Assembly (NCBI GenBank): GCA_030640495.1 | Contig: DAOWJH010000086.1 | Coordinates: forward strand, 1-32,895 | From: Dehalococcoidia bacterium | Lineage (GTDB): Bacteria; Chloroflexota; Dehalococcoidia; Dehalococcoidales; DAOWJH01 | DNA: 32,895 nt | Reading direction: 5' to 3' | Shown here: in pieces, positions 15,406 to 22,950 of the stretch | How positions within the stretch are numbered: position 1 is the first letter of the stretch | Layout: every line of letters starts with the position of its first letter | Notes under the pieces: model-generated | The model's database searches: none | The model's input: the letters and a program-made list of their open reading frames with translations, nothing else | Told to the model about the DNA's origin: nothing | Made by a program: the position numbers and the translations under genes

Positions 15406-16653
15406 ATGCTTGACCTGAAGTTTATACGGGAGAATATAGATTTGGTGCGAGAGGCAGTAGAGAGTCGCCAGGATACTGCCCCGCTGGATGAAATTCTAGG
15501 GCTTGATTCGGAGCATCGCCAGAAGATACTTGAGCTGGAGGGCTTCAGGCACGCCAGAAAAGAGGTTGCCCGGGAAAGAAAAATGGGCAAAGAGATTATG
15601 GATGAGGGGCGGGGACTGCGCACCAAGATAAGGGCATTAGAGGAAGAGGTAAGAAGCCTAGATAAACAACTGGAAGAGCTTCTATTACAGGTGCCTAATA
15701 TCCCCCAGCCAACAGTGCCCTCAGGCAAGGGTGAGGAGGATAATGTGGTGGTGCGCTCGTGGGGAGAGCCTAGAAGCTTTGATTTTCAGCCAACTCCCCA
15801 CTGGAAATTGGGCGAGTCTCTGGACATCATTGACTTTGAAAGGGGGGTAAAGCTATCAGGCACTCGTTTCTACGTGCTCAAGGGGTCAGGTGCCCGACTG
15901 CAAAGAGCCCTCATCTCTTTTATGCTTGACCTGCACACCACCGAGCACGGCTATCAGGAGGTATATCCGCCATTTATGGTCAAGAGGGAGTGTATGGTAG
16001 GCACCAGTAATCTGCCCAAATTTGCTGATCATTTATATCATGATGAAGAGGATGACTTCTGGTTCATACCTACGGCTGAGGTGCCACTTACCAATCTACA
16101 CCGTGCTGAAATTATACCGCCGGGAACTCTACCCATTTATTATGTAGCCTATACCGCCTGTTTTCGTCGGGAAAAGATGTCAGCAGGGAAGGATACACGG
16201 GGCATAAAACGAGGTCACCAGTTTGATAAGGTGGAGATGTACAAGTTTACCGAGCCATCCACATCTAGCCAAGAGTTGGAGAAAATGGTACATAACGGGG
16301 AAGAGGTCTGCCAGAGGCTTGGGCTGCCGTACCGGGTGAAGCAACTGTGCACTGCTGATTTAGGCTTTGCGTCTACTAAATCCTATGATATTGAGATATG
16401 GGCTCCGGGGTGTGGTGAGTGGTTAGAGGTAAGCTCCTGCTCCAACTGCGGTGATTTTCAAGCCCGGCGAGCCAGCATCCGCTACCGCCCCTCCCCTGAG
16501 GCTAAACCCCAGTTTGTCCATACTCTAAACGGCTCAGGGCTAGCCCTGCCCCGGGTGCTCATTGCCGTAATGGAGAACTACCAGCAAGCCGACGGCAGTA
16601 TCTTAATTCCCGAAGTGCTCCAGCCATTTATGGGAAAGAAGGTGATTAGATAG
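15406..16653 (+). CDS. serS: Seryl-tRNA synthetase
   Basis: Charges tRNA-Ser (a cognate tRNA-Ser gene is at 30373). The 415-residue protein starts with the canonical MLDLKFIRENIDLVREAV and a long antiparallel coiled-coil arm (about 30-100) that contacts the long variable arm of tRNA-Ser. The class II core shows TAYTACFRREKMSAGKDTRG (motif 2) and NGSGLALPRVLIAVMENYQ (motif 3). The length is near the family norm. The start is supported by an AGAGG-type site directly upstream. No terminator is evident downstream. Confidence 0.96.
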   Translation: MLDLKFIRENIDLVREAVESRQDTAPLDEILGLDSEHRQKILELEGFRHARKEVARERKMGKEIMDEGRGLRTKIRALEEEVRSLDKQLEELLLQVPNIPQPTVPSGKGEEDNVVVRSWGEPRSFDFQPTPHWKLGESLDIIDFERGVKLSGTRFYVLKGSGARLQRALISFMLDLHTTEHGYQEVYPPFMVKRECMVGTSNLPKFADHLYHDEEDDFWFIPTAEVPLTNLHRAEIIPPGTLPIYYVAYTACFRREKMSAGKDTRGIKRGHQFDKVEMYKFTEPSTSSQELEKMVHNGEEVCQRLGLPYRVKQLCTADLGFASTKSYDIEIWAPGCGEWLEVSSCSNCGDFQARRASIRYRPSPEAKPQFVHTLNGSGLALPRVLIAVMENYQQADGSILIPEVLQPFMGKKVIR

Positions 16654-16792
16654 ATTATTAGTAATTCCGTATTCGGTCCGAACTTAGAGATGAATATAAA
16701 AAAATTTGAAGTAATAACAGAATAGATGGATAAAGTCAATGCCAGTGTTTAACAGCTATATCCTGACTTTAGTAGTTGTGCATTGATACCCC
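16654..16792. other. Intergenic region before TRAP cassette 1
   Basis: This AT-rich stretch after serS holds no gene that I can support and no clear hairpin. Together with the promoter and leader that follow, it forms the 422-base gap between serS and the first binding-protein gene. Confidence 0.5.
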
Positions 16793-16821
16793 TTGACAAA
16801 GCCTGAATAATATGTTATTAG
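16793..16821 (+). promoter_or_regulatory. Promoter of TRAP cassette 1
   Basis: TTGACA (16793-16798) and TATTAG (16816-16821) are separated by exactly 17 bases. The -10 overlaps an inverted repeat AATAA-TATG-TTATT (16806-16819). The minus-strand promoter of cassette 3 has the same -35 and -10 sequences and the same spacing. Confidence 0.6.
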
Positions 16822-16840
16822 TTAAAGTCCATAAGGAGAT

Positions 16841-17031
16841 ATGGTGCCCAGACCAAGGGTGACCAGTCAGGTGGTGAGCTGGGTTGAACAGGAGCTTCGC
16901 CGCCACCGAGTTCCATTAATAAGAACAGCGTCCGATGCTTTGCCTCGGAGTGGCTCAATAAGGCTACGGAGATTGTAAAAAGTAAGCGGGGAGACCTGGA
17001 AGGGGGTGATATTGGCAGAGATAAAATTTAA
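16841..17031 (+). pseudogene. Decayed small gene or leader before dctP1
   Basis: A 45-codon frame with AAGGAG just ahead opens at 16841 (or GTG 16844) and runs to 16978. Its start, through VVSWVEQELRR, looks coding. The rest then looks coding in a different frame (from about 16906 to 17031), reading CFASEWLNKATEIVKSKRGD and ending DIGRDKI; that frame has no start codon. The leader of TRAP cassette 3 has recognisably the same two halves (WIEEAR, then CFDEEWFKKGRGIMKTKRGD) with in-frame stops. I read both as disrupted copies of one small gene, but a conserved leader RNA or a sequencing error here is possible. The function is unknown. Confidence 0.45.
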
Positions 17032-17075
17032 AAACCAGCAGTAAAAGTCAGCAAAATATATGACGAGGAGGAAAT

Positions 17076-18275
17076 ATGATTGGAGGTAAAAAGATTAAGC
17101 CTTTAGTGTTTGTTAGTTTAGCTTTAGTTCTAGCGCTCTCTCTAGTGGCTGGTGCTTGTGCTCCAGCGGCACCAGAGGAGGCTGCCGAGGAGGTTGCCGC
17201 GCTGGAATCAAAGTTAGCTGCGGAAAAGTCCAAAGTCTCTAGTCTGGAGGGCGAGGTTTCTGACCTGGAGGGCGAGGTTTCTGACCTGGAGGGCGAGATT
17301 GCTGAGCTAAGAGCACCGGCTGAGGTGTTTGAGTGGAAGTTCCAAACGTGGGCTACCCCGGGAGACATAGACTTTGCGGGCTACCAACTTTCAATAGAAG
17401 AGCTTAAGGCGGCATCTGACGGCCGGATAGATATTGAACTATTTGGTGTCGGGGTGCTAGTGGGAGGGGTTGAGGCAATTGAAGCTGAGGGCGCAGGAAT
17501 AATTGATGGAAGTTTCGCCTTTGGTGGCTATTATTCGGGTTATGACTTCGCCTTTGGAGTCGCCGGCTCCCCAGCCTCCCTCTTCCCAGACTTTAGGACC
17601 CATACGCTGTGGTTCGAGGAGTTTGGCGGTATCGAGCTAATGAGAGAACTTTACGGCGGGTACAATATTTATTATGTCTGCCCAATAGAGCTGGTTGCCG
17701 AAGCTATAAACTCCGTGGTCCCCATCAGGAACCTTGATGACCTTCAGGGATTAAAAATCAGATTGGGGGGTGGGGGTTTTTGTGCTGAGGTCTTTACCAG
17801 GGCGGGAGCCGTAGTTCACTTTATATCTGGAGGCGAGATTTATTCGGCGCTGGATACAGGGCTTGTTGAAGCTGGTGAATTCGTAGGCCCAACCACGAAT
17901 TGGGCGCTCGGTCTCCATGAGGTTACAGACTATGTCTTATGGCCGGCACCTCATAATAGAACGATATACACCGAGCTGACGCTAAATATGGATGTCTGGG
18001 AAGGGTTGCCTGACAACCTCAAGGATCTCATTCATGCGGCGCGACATACAATTTCAGCGAACAACCGTTACAGAATACTGGCTGCCGATTTGGACACAAT
18101 AGACAAGATGGTTGCTTTAGGTCTAGAGCACACAGTGTTCGCACCTGAGAGTTGGAAGGTGCTGGAGGAGTTGAGTTTTGAAGTCGCTTTAGAGTCCAAG
18201 GAGAAGAGCCCAATGAGTGAGAGGATGATTACCTCACAACTTGATTTGTTGGAGCGCCTAGGGTACATAGATTAG
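17076..18275 (+). CDS. dctP: TRAP transporter substrate-binding lipoprotein (cassette 1)
   Basis: Extracytoplasmic receptor that captures an organic acid-like solute for the DctQM permease. The 399-residue protein starts with a lipoprotein signal ending near Cys28 (LVAGAC). A Pro/Ala/Glu linker and a coiled-coil stalk of about 40 residues follow (VSSLEGEVSDLEGE), then the DctP fold from about residue 85. The DLQGLKIR motif holds the arginine that usually binds the ligand carboxylate in this family. The stalk is encoded partly by two exact 21-bp copies. The ATG is preceded by GAGGAGG. dctQ follows after a stem-loop. The substrate cannot be deduced. Confidence 0.88.
   Translation: MIGGKKIKPLVFVSLALVLALSLVAGACAPAAPEEAAEEVAALESKLAAEKSKVSSLEGEVSDLEGEVSDLEGEIAELRAPAEVFEWKFQTWATPGDIDFAGYQLSIEELKAASDGRIDIELFGVGVLVGGVEAIEAEGAGIIDGSFAFGGYYSGYDFAFGVAGSPASLFPDFRTHTLWFEEFGGIELMRELYGGYNIYYVCPIELVAEAINSVVPIRNLDDLQGLKIRLGGGGFCAEVFTRAGAVVHFISGGEIYSALDTGLVEAGEFVGPTTNWALGLHEVTDYVLWPAPHNRTIYTELTLNMDVWEGLPDNLKDLIHAARHTISANNRYRILAADLDTIDKMVALGLEHTVFAPESWKVLEELSFEVALESKEKSPMSERMITSQLDLLERLGYID
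17244..17285 (+). repeat. Exact 21-bp tandem duplication in the dctP1 stalk
   Basis: Two identical 21-bp units (17244-17264 and 17265-17285), plus a partial third starting at 17286, encode the heptads LEGEVSD. The homologous stalk in cassette 2 has one heptad fewer, so this looks like a recent slippage expansion. Confidence 0.9.
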
Positions 18276-18301
18276 TGGTATAGACGACTATAGTTACAAG
18301 T

Positions 18302-18337
18302 CTGGGGGGTGTAGGGTAGTTTCACTATGCCCCCCAG
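18302..18337 (+). terminator. Intercistronic stem-loop between dctP1 and dctQ1
   Basis: CTGGGGGG (18302-18309) pairs perfectly with CCCCCCAG (18330-18337); inside the loop TAGT can pair with ACTA. There is no long T-tract. It probably protects or attenuates the transcript so that more binding protein than permease is made. Confidence 0.55.
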
Positions 18338-18394
18338 TGTTTGTGAACTTCATTAGAATTTTGATTAAAAACTTAATACATTCCATAATATAGC

Positions 18395-18409
18395 CCTTAT
18401 TATATAAGG
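18395..18409 (+). promoter_or_regulatory. Palindrome ahead of dctQ1
   Basis: CCTTAT-TAT-ATAAGG, a perfect 6-bp inverted repeat with a three-base centre, 14 bases before the dctQ1 start. It could be a regulator site or an mRNA structure near the start. Confidence 0.3.
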
Positions 18410-18423
18410 ACGGTTCATAAGGA

Positions 18424-18927
18424 ATGAAGTCTTTTTTGTCAGTTATTGACAGCATGAGTGAATGGTCGGGAAAAATCTTTTCCTTTTTAGTGTTGGCGGC
18501 AGTCCTGGTAGCAACCTACGAAGTGGTAATGAGGTATGCCTTTAACGCCCCTACCGTGTGGAGTCTTGACCTGACCATATTTTTGTGTGGTGCCACCTAT
18601 GTGATGGCGGGAGCCTATGCCCATTACCATAACGCCCATGTTAAGATAGAGGCATTGTATGGGCGCTGGACGCCACGGACGAGGGCTATGGTTGACTTGT
18701 TGGTTACTGCTCCGCTGTTATTTGGCTTTTGTGGTGTGCTGGTATGGGTAGGGATAGGATGGACTTGGGAGGCCATAGTCGGAAAGATAACCTATTATAC
18801 AGAGTGGCACGCGCCCATCTGGCCGATGAGGCTGATAATAACCTTAGCCGCCTTTCTTCTGCTACTTCAGGGATTGGCTAAATTCATTCGCGACCTGGCT
18901 ACTATCAAGGGAAAGGGAGCAGTATGA
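18424..18927 (+). CDS. dctQ: TRAP transporter small permease (cassette 1)
   Basis: A 167-residue membrane protein with four hydrophobic segments, the usual DctQ layout. It keeps the family pattern after helix 1 (EVVMRYAFNAPTVWSLDLTIFL) and the WHAPIWPMRL motif before the last helix. DctQ pairs with DctM and presents the docking surface for the binding protein. The stop overlaps the dctM start in ATGA. The start has a weak AAGG site. Confidence 0.88.
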   Translation: MKSFLSVIDSMSEWSGKIFSFLVLAAVLVATYEVVMRYAFNAPTVWSLDLTIFLCGATYVMAGAYAHYHNAHVKIEALYGRWTPRTRAMVDLLVTAPLLFGFCGVLVWVGIGWTWEAIVGKITYYTEWHAPIWPMRLIITLAAFLLLLQGLAKFIRDLATIKGKGAV

Positions 18928-20243
18928 GTCCCGAGCTGGTTACTGTGGTGATGGTGGGCTCCTTTTTTGTATTGCTGGCAGTAGGGGTTCCTCTTGCCTG
19001 GGCTGCTGCCGCCGTGGGTCTGGCAGTCGGTTTCATCCTGTCGGGTCCCGACATTTTCCCTATGCTCGTTTACCGCATCTGGAACACAATGTGCAGCTGG
19101 AGTCTGATAGCTGTTCCCCTGTTTGTCTTCATGGCGAATATGCTGCAACATTCTGGAATAGCCGATGACCTGTATGAAGCCTTTTACCGTTGGTTGGGTC
19201 CGATTAGAGGCGGCCTGGCAATGGCCAGTGTGGCAGTCTGCACCCTTGTGGCGGCGATGCTGGGGACAGCCGGAGCCGGTGTAACCATAATGGGGCTCAT
19301 TGCTCTCCCGGCTATGCTCAAGCGCAAATATGACAAACGTTTAGCCTGTGGGAGTATTGTTGCCGGTGGTAGTCTAGGAGTGCTCATCCCACCCAGCATA
19401 ATGTTTATCATTTATGGCATGTTCGCCGGCGTATCAATAGGGAAGTTGTTCATGGGTGGCATCCTCCCAGGCTTGCTCCTTTCTTTCTTGTACATTAGCT
19501 ATATAGGCATCAGGTGTTACTTGAATCCACAGGCTGGTCCAGCACCATCCAAGGAAGAAAGAGCAGCAATTACCTTACGCCTAAAAATCACTGCTACCAG
19601 GAGCTTAATCCTACCCATCTTGCTCATCGTGGCCGTTTTAGGGTCTATTTTCAGCGGAATAGCTACCCCTGGGGAAGCAGCCGGGGTAGGGGCTATAGGG
19701 GCGATGTTATGTGCTGCTGTCCGTCGCCAATTTACCTGGCAAAATTTGAAGCTATCACTCTACGGAACTATGAGGACCATCGGTCTGGTTATGTGGATTG
19801 TATTTGGAGGTATGATCTTCATCACTATTTATACACTTGCCGGCGCCACCGACTTTGTAAGTGGGGTGCTATTTGCACTGCCCTTAGGTCCTTGGGGCAC
19901 CCTCATTGTAATCCAAGTCATACTAATCCTCCTGGGAATGGTTCTTGAGACTATCAGCATTATTGTGCTATGTGTGCCCATCTTCGTCCCCGTTATCACC
20001 GCCTTGGGCTTTAGCCCCCTATGGTTCGGAGTTCTGTTCAACATTAATCTGCAGATAGCTTACTTATCGCCGCCCTTTGGCTACTCCCTGTTCTATCTGA
20101 AAGGGGTGGCGCCTCCGGAGATAAGTGTCACCGACCTTTACCTTAGCGTCTGGCCTTTTATAATACTTCAGTTGATTGGTCTGGTTCTGTGCATGATATT
20201 CCCCCCGATAATCCTGTGGCTTCCTGGTATGATGATAAAATAG
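18924..20243 (+). CDS. dctM: TRAP transporter large permease (cassette 1)
   Basis: A 439-residue protein with about twelve hydrophobic segments, the sodium-coupled transport subunit. Family features include LGTAGAGVTIMGLIALPAML, GSLGVLIPPSIMFIIYG and a second-half GEAAGVGAIGA repeat, followed by the conserved FGVLFNINLQIAYLSPPFGYSLFY loop. It overlaps dctQ by four bases and closes cassette 1. It is intact and of typical length. Confidence 0.93.
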   Translation: MSPELVTVVMVGSFFVLLAVGVPLAWAAAAVGLAVGFILSGPDIFPMLVYRIWNTMCSWSLIAVPLFVFMANMLQHSGIADDLYEAFYRWLGPIRGGLAMASVAVCTLVAAMLGTAGAGVTIMGLIALPAMLKRKYDKRLACGSIVAGGSLGVLIPPSIMFIIYGMFAGVSIGKLFMGGILPGLLLSFLYISYIGIRCYLNPQAGPAPSKEERAAITLRLKITATRSLILPILLIVAVLGSIFSGIATPGEAAGVGAIGAMLCAAVRRQFTWQNLKLSLYGTMRTIGLVMWIVFGGMIFITIYTLAGATDFVSGVLFALPLGPWGTLIVIQVILILLGMVLETISIIVLCVPIFVPVITALGFSPLWFGVLFNINLQIAYLSPPFGYSLFYLKGVAPPEISVTDLYLSVWPFIILQLIGLVLCMIFPPIILWLPGMMIK

Positions 20244-20425
20244 AAGCATTAGAAGGTTATGCCAGTTAAGGAGTACACAGTTCTCCCTTGAAGAGAGTGC
20301 TTATGGGTTGACTTTCTATTCTTTCGTCTCATGTTTTGCGCTGCCTCAAATAACCCCTGCTCTTTCATACAATAAAGCCTCTTGCCCACTGTGATTAAAA
20401 TCATAAATATTTTAGACCAAGGGGC

Positions 20426-20456
20426 TTGACAAGCGGTTGTATAATAGGATTAATAT
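20426..20456 (+). promoter_or_regulatory. Likely promoter for the MarR-family gene
   Basis: TTGACA (20426-20431) with TAATAT (20451-20456), spacer 19. A nearer TATAAT (20440-20445) is too close to serve with this -35. The short palindrome TAGG-TTAG-CCTA (20456-20467) directly follows. Confidence 0.45.
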
Positions 20457-20475
20457 AGGTTAGCCTAGATGAGTG

Positions 20476-20497
20476 TCGTATAAGAGTATCGTATAAG
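20476..20497 (+). promoter_or_regulatory. Direct repeats ahead of the MarR-family gene
   Basis: TCGTATAAG occurs twice (20476-20484 and 20489-20497), the starts 13 bases apart, between the promoter and the start codon. This is a candidate autoregulatory site. Confidence 0.35.
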
Positions 20498-20522
20498 GGT
20501 GTTCTTATTTAATGGAGAGGCG

Positions 20523-20996
20523 ATGAAAGAGTTTGACCCAACGGATGAAGATTATAACCTATGGCTATTTTTAGCCCAAGTAAGAGCTGTAATGTTCAAG
20601 GCTAGACAGAAAGAGGTAAGTCGATACGGTATTACTGCAGGGCAGGCCTCAGCTTTGTTTGTTATTAATGCCCTTGGCGATAGGGCAACGCCTGCCGAAA
20701 TATCAAGGTGGCTTTTCCTGAAGTCTCACTCGGTTTCTGCACTCCTGAATAGGATGGAGAAGCAAGGACTGGTGAAGAGAGCCAAGGACTTACCTAAAAA
20801 GAACCTGGTGAGAGTTGCGTTAACTGAGGAAGGACGTGAACTCTATGGTAACTGTACCAAGCGAGAATCTATGCATAAAATAATGGCTTCGCTAGATAGC
20901 AACTTGCGCCAACAACTGATGGGATGCTTAGAGAAATTACGCGATGCGACGCTGAAATATCTGGAAGAGGAGCGGGAAATGCCGTTTCCGTATTAA
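20523..20996 (+). CDS. MarR-family transcriptional regulator
   Basis: A 157-residue winged-helix repressor-type protein. After a dimerisation helix (YNLWLFLAQVRAVMFKARQKEV) comes the HTH region (TPAEISRWLFLKSHSVSALLNRMEKQGLVKR) and the wing (DLPKKNLVRVALTEEGRELY), then a C-terminal dimerisation helix. The ATG at 20523 with GGAG five bases upstream is preferred to an upstream GTG at 20499. It lies between TRAP cassettes 1 and 2, so it probably senses a solute or breakdown product and controls one or more cassettes. Its own upstream region has palindromic and direct repeats. Confidence 0.85.
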   Translation: MKEFDPTDEDYNLWLFLAQVRAVMFKARQKEVSRYGITAGQASALFVINALGDRATPAEISRWLFLKSHSVSALLNRMEKQGLVKRAKDLPKKNLVRVALTEEGRELYGNCTKRESMHKIMASLDSNLRQQLMGCLEKLRDATLKYLEEEREMPFPY

Positions 20997-21135
20997 GGGT
21001 CATCGTTGACTCAATAGAGTGATGCTCAGGTCTTCTAGAAGCTTTCCTTTTCATGCCTGACACTGAGACCGACAACATTGCTAAAGGAGGTGGGAAATGA
21101 GGTAGTTAATTAAATACCCAGGGTGACTAATTTTT

Positions 21136-21141
21136 AGGAGG
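21136..21141 (+). promoter_or_regulatory. Ribosome-binding site that decides the dctP2 start
   Basis: AGGAGG lies two bases before an ATG (21144) but eight before a TTG (21150). The homologous gene of cassette 3 has AGGAGGTTATCAAATTG, also eight bases to TTG and with no ATG, and the two proteins align from that TTG. Confidence 0.6.
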
Positions 21142-21149
21142 TTATGGAA

Positions 21150-22304
21150 TTGAAAACTAAAAGACTATTGATGCTAGTTGGTAGTGTTTGTCTAGCCGTG
21201 ATGCTAGCACTGCCGCTGGTGGCAAGTTGTGGTCCAGCAGCACCAGAGGAGGGTGCCGAGGCTGAGCTAGAAGCGAAGCTAGCTGCAGAGAAGGCGAAGG
21301 TCTCTAGTCTGGAGGACGAGGTTGCCGACCTGGAGGACGAGATTGCCGGGCTAAGAGCACCAGGTGAGGTATATAAATGGAGACTGGCTGATGAATATGG
21401 CGCCGCGATGACTAGCTGGTGTCTCGACCCCCTTATTGCTGATATTAGCGACATGAGCGGTGGGCTAATTAAAATTGAGGGATACGCTTCAGGAGTGCTA
21501 GTGCCGGATGACCAGGCGCTTGATGCCTTAGATAAGAATATCATTGATATGGCACGTACTGCGTCAGCCTACTTTGCTGATAAGATGGACACCGCCATGC
21601 TCAATTGTTTGCCCTTTATTTGGCAAGATGATGTAGAGTGCGAGATACTCCTTCATAAATTAGGGCTTGAGGACATTATCCGTGAAGGCTATGCTGATCT
21701 TGGCGCTTACTATCTAAGCGAAAGTATGTCAGGTCCATACTATATGTTAACAAACACGCCTGTCACCTGTATTGCAGATTTACAACCGCTCAAGATCAGG
21801 GCTACCGCCACTAATACTCCCTGGCTAGCGGAGCTAGGGGTGTCAAGCACCTACTACCCTGCCGCCGAACTCTACACTTCATTATCTACAGGTATTGTTG
21901 ATGGGGCTATCTACGGGGGAGCGACTGACTACACAGATCTGGGGCTATTTGAGGTTGCCACATATATTATAAAGCCGACGGTTTACAATCCAGCATGCGA
22001 CCTGTACCTAGTAAGCCTGGACCTGTGGAACTCACTGCCTAAGAATCTTCAAACAATCCTGACCGCAGCAGGTAGGAAAAGCAGCCGCTTTATATACAAT
22101 GAGTTCCAGAGAAGAGAGATTGTCGACCTGGCGGCGGCCATGGAAACTTATGGCGTCACTGTAACCCATCTTCCAGCTGAAGACCAAGCACTGATATTCC
22201 AAGCAGCCGACAAGCAGTGGGACGAACAAGCTGCACGGAGTGAGCGCACTGCAAGAGGAATTGAAATTATCAGAAGCTGGCACGAAATTCTACGCGGCTC
22301 GTAG
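21150..22304 (+). CDS. dctP: TRAP transporter substrate-binding lipoprotein (cassette 2)
   Basis: A 384-residue extracytoplasmic receptor, counted from the preferred TTG start. The lipoprotein signal ends in LPLVASC, followed by a linker and a coiled-coil stalk (VSSLEDEVADLEDEIAGL) nearly identical to that of cassette 1. The ligand-binding domain is clearly different: DLQPLKIRATATNTPWL holds the family arginine, and TDYTDLGLFEVATYI follows. A cysteine pattern (MLNCLPF, DVECEILL) is particular to this copy. It follows the MarR gene by about 150 bases with no strong promoter seen between them, so both could share a transcript. The substrate is unknown; the downstream phosphotriesterase-like enzyme suggests a lactone, ester or related compound. 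Confidence 0.87.
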   Translation: MKTKRLLMLVGSVCLAVMLALPLVASCGPAAPEEGAEAELEAKLAAEKAKVSSLEDEVADLEDEIAGLRAPGEVYKWRLADEYGAAMTSWCLDPLIADISDMSGGLIKIEGYASGVLVPDDQALDALDKNIIDMARTASAYFADKMDTAMLNCLPFIWQDDVECEILLHKLGLEDIIREGYADLGAYYLSESMSGPYYMLTNTPVTCIADLQPLKIRATATNTPWLAELGVSSTYYPAAELYTSLSTGIVDGAIYGGATDYTDLGLFEVATYIIKPTVYNPACDLYLVSLDLWNSLPKNLQTILTAAGRKSSRFIYNEFQRREIVDLAAAMETYGVTVTHLPAEDQALIFQAADKQWDEQAARSERTARGIEIIRSWHEILRGS

Positions 22305-22437
22305 GAAGATTTGGTCTGCCGAAGTTCCCGGTGCACAAGCAATATTTGTCACTCGTGGTCGCCTTGGCTCCTGGAGAGGGGGCTAGGGTGGCCACGAAAA
22401 CAATAAGCTTAAATCAAGAAAGGGAAAGTTGGACTAA

Positions 22438-22950
22438 GTGCTGAAATTAAAGCGTGTCCTCAGCACAATTGATGCCATAAGTAAGTGGTCAGGCTATGTC
22501 GTCATGTTCGGGACACTGGTGATAACTCTTTTTCTAACCATCGAAGTGGTAGCCCGATATGTATTTAATGCCCCTACTCTATGGGCTACAGAGTCTACCT
22601 CCATTGCTTATGGTATTATGGTACTCATCGCCGGAGCGTATGTCCTTATCACCGGTGGGCATGTCAATATGGATGCACTATACAACCGCCTCTCCCCAAG
22701 GAGAAAAGCCGCTCTGGACATATTTACTTCTGTTTTTTTCTTTACCTTTTGTGTCATATTGTTGCGGAATGGAATTCCATTGGCAATTAAGGCTATAGTA
22801 TTGCAGGAGCACTCTCAAAGTGCCTGGGGAGCCCCATGGTGGCCAACAAGGATAGCAATACCCATAGGGGCTTTCTTAATACTGCTTCAAGGATTGGCTA
22901 AGTTAATCCGTGATTTTTATACTGCTGTGACGGGAAGTAAGTTGGTATGA
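22438..22950 (+). CDS. dctQ: TRAP transporter small permease (cassette 2)
   Basis: A 170-residue protein with four hydrophobic segments, collinear with the other two DctQ proteins (VVARYVFNAPTLWATESTSIAYG, then WGAPWWPTRIAIPIGAFLILLQGLAKLIRD). It starts at a GTG with a loose AGGGAAAG site and overlaps dctM by four bases. The 133-base gap after dctP2 includes a weak CGTGG/CCACG stem, echoing the stem-loop at the same place in cassette 1. Confidence 0.87.
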   Translation: MLKLKRVLSTIDAISKWSGYVVMFGTLVITLFLTIEVVARYVFNAPTLWATESTSIAYGIMVLIAGAYVLITGGHVNMDALYNRLSPRRKAALDIFTSVFFFTFCVILLRNGIPLAIKAIVLQEHSQSAWGAPWWPTRIAIPIGAFLILLQGLAKLIRDFYTAVTGSKLV

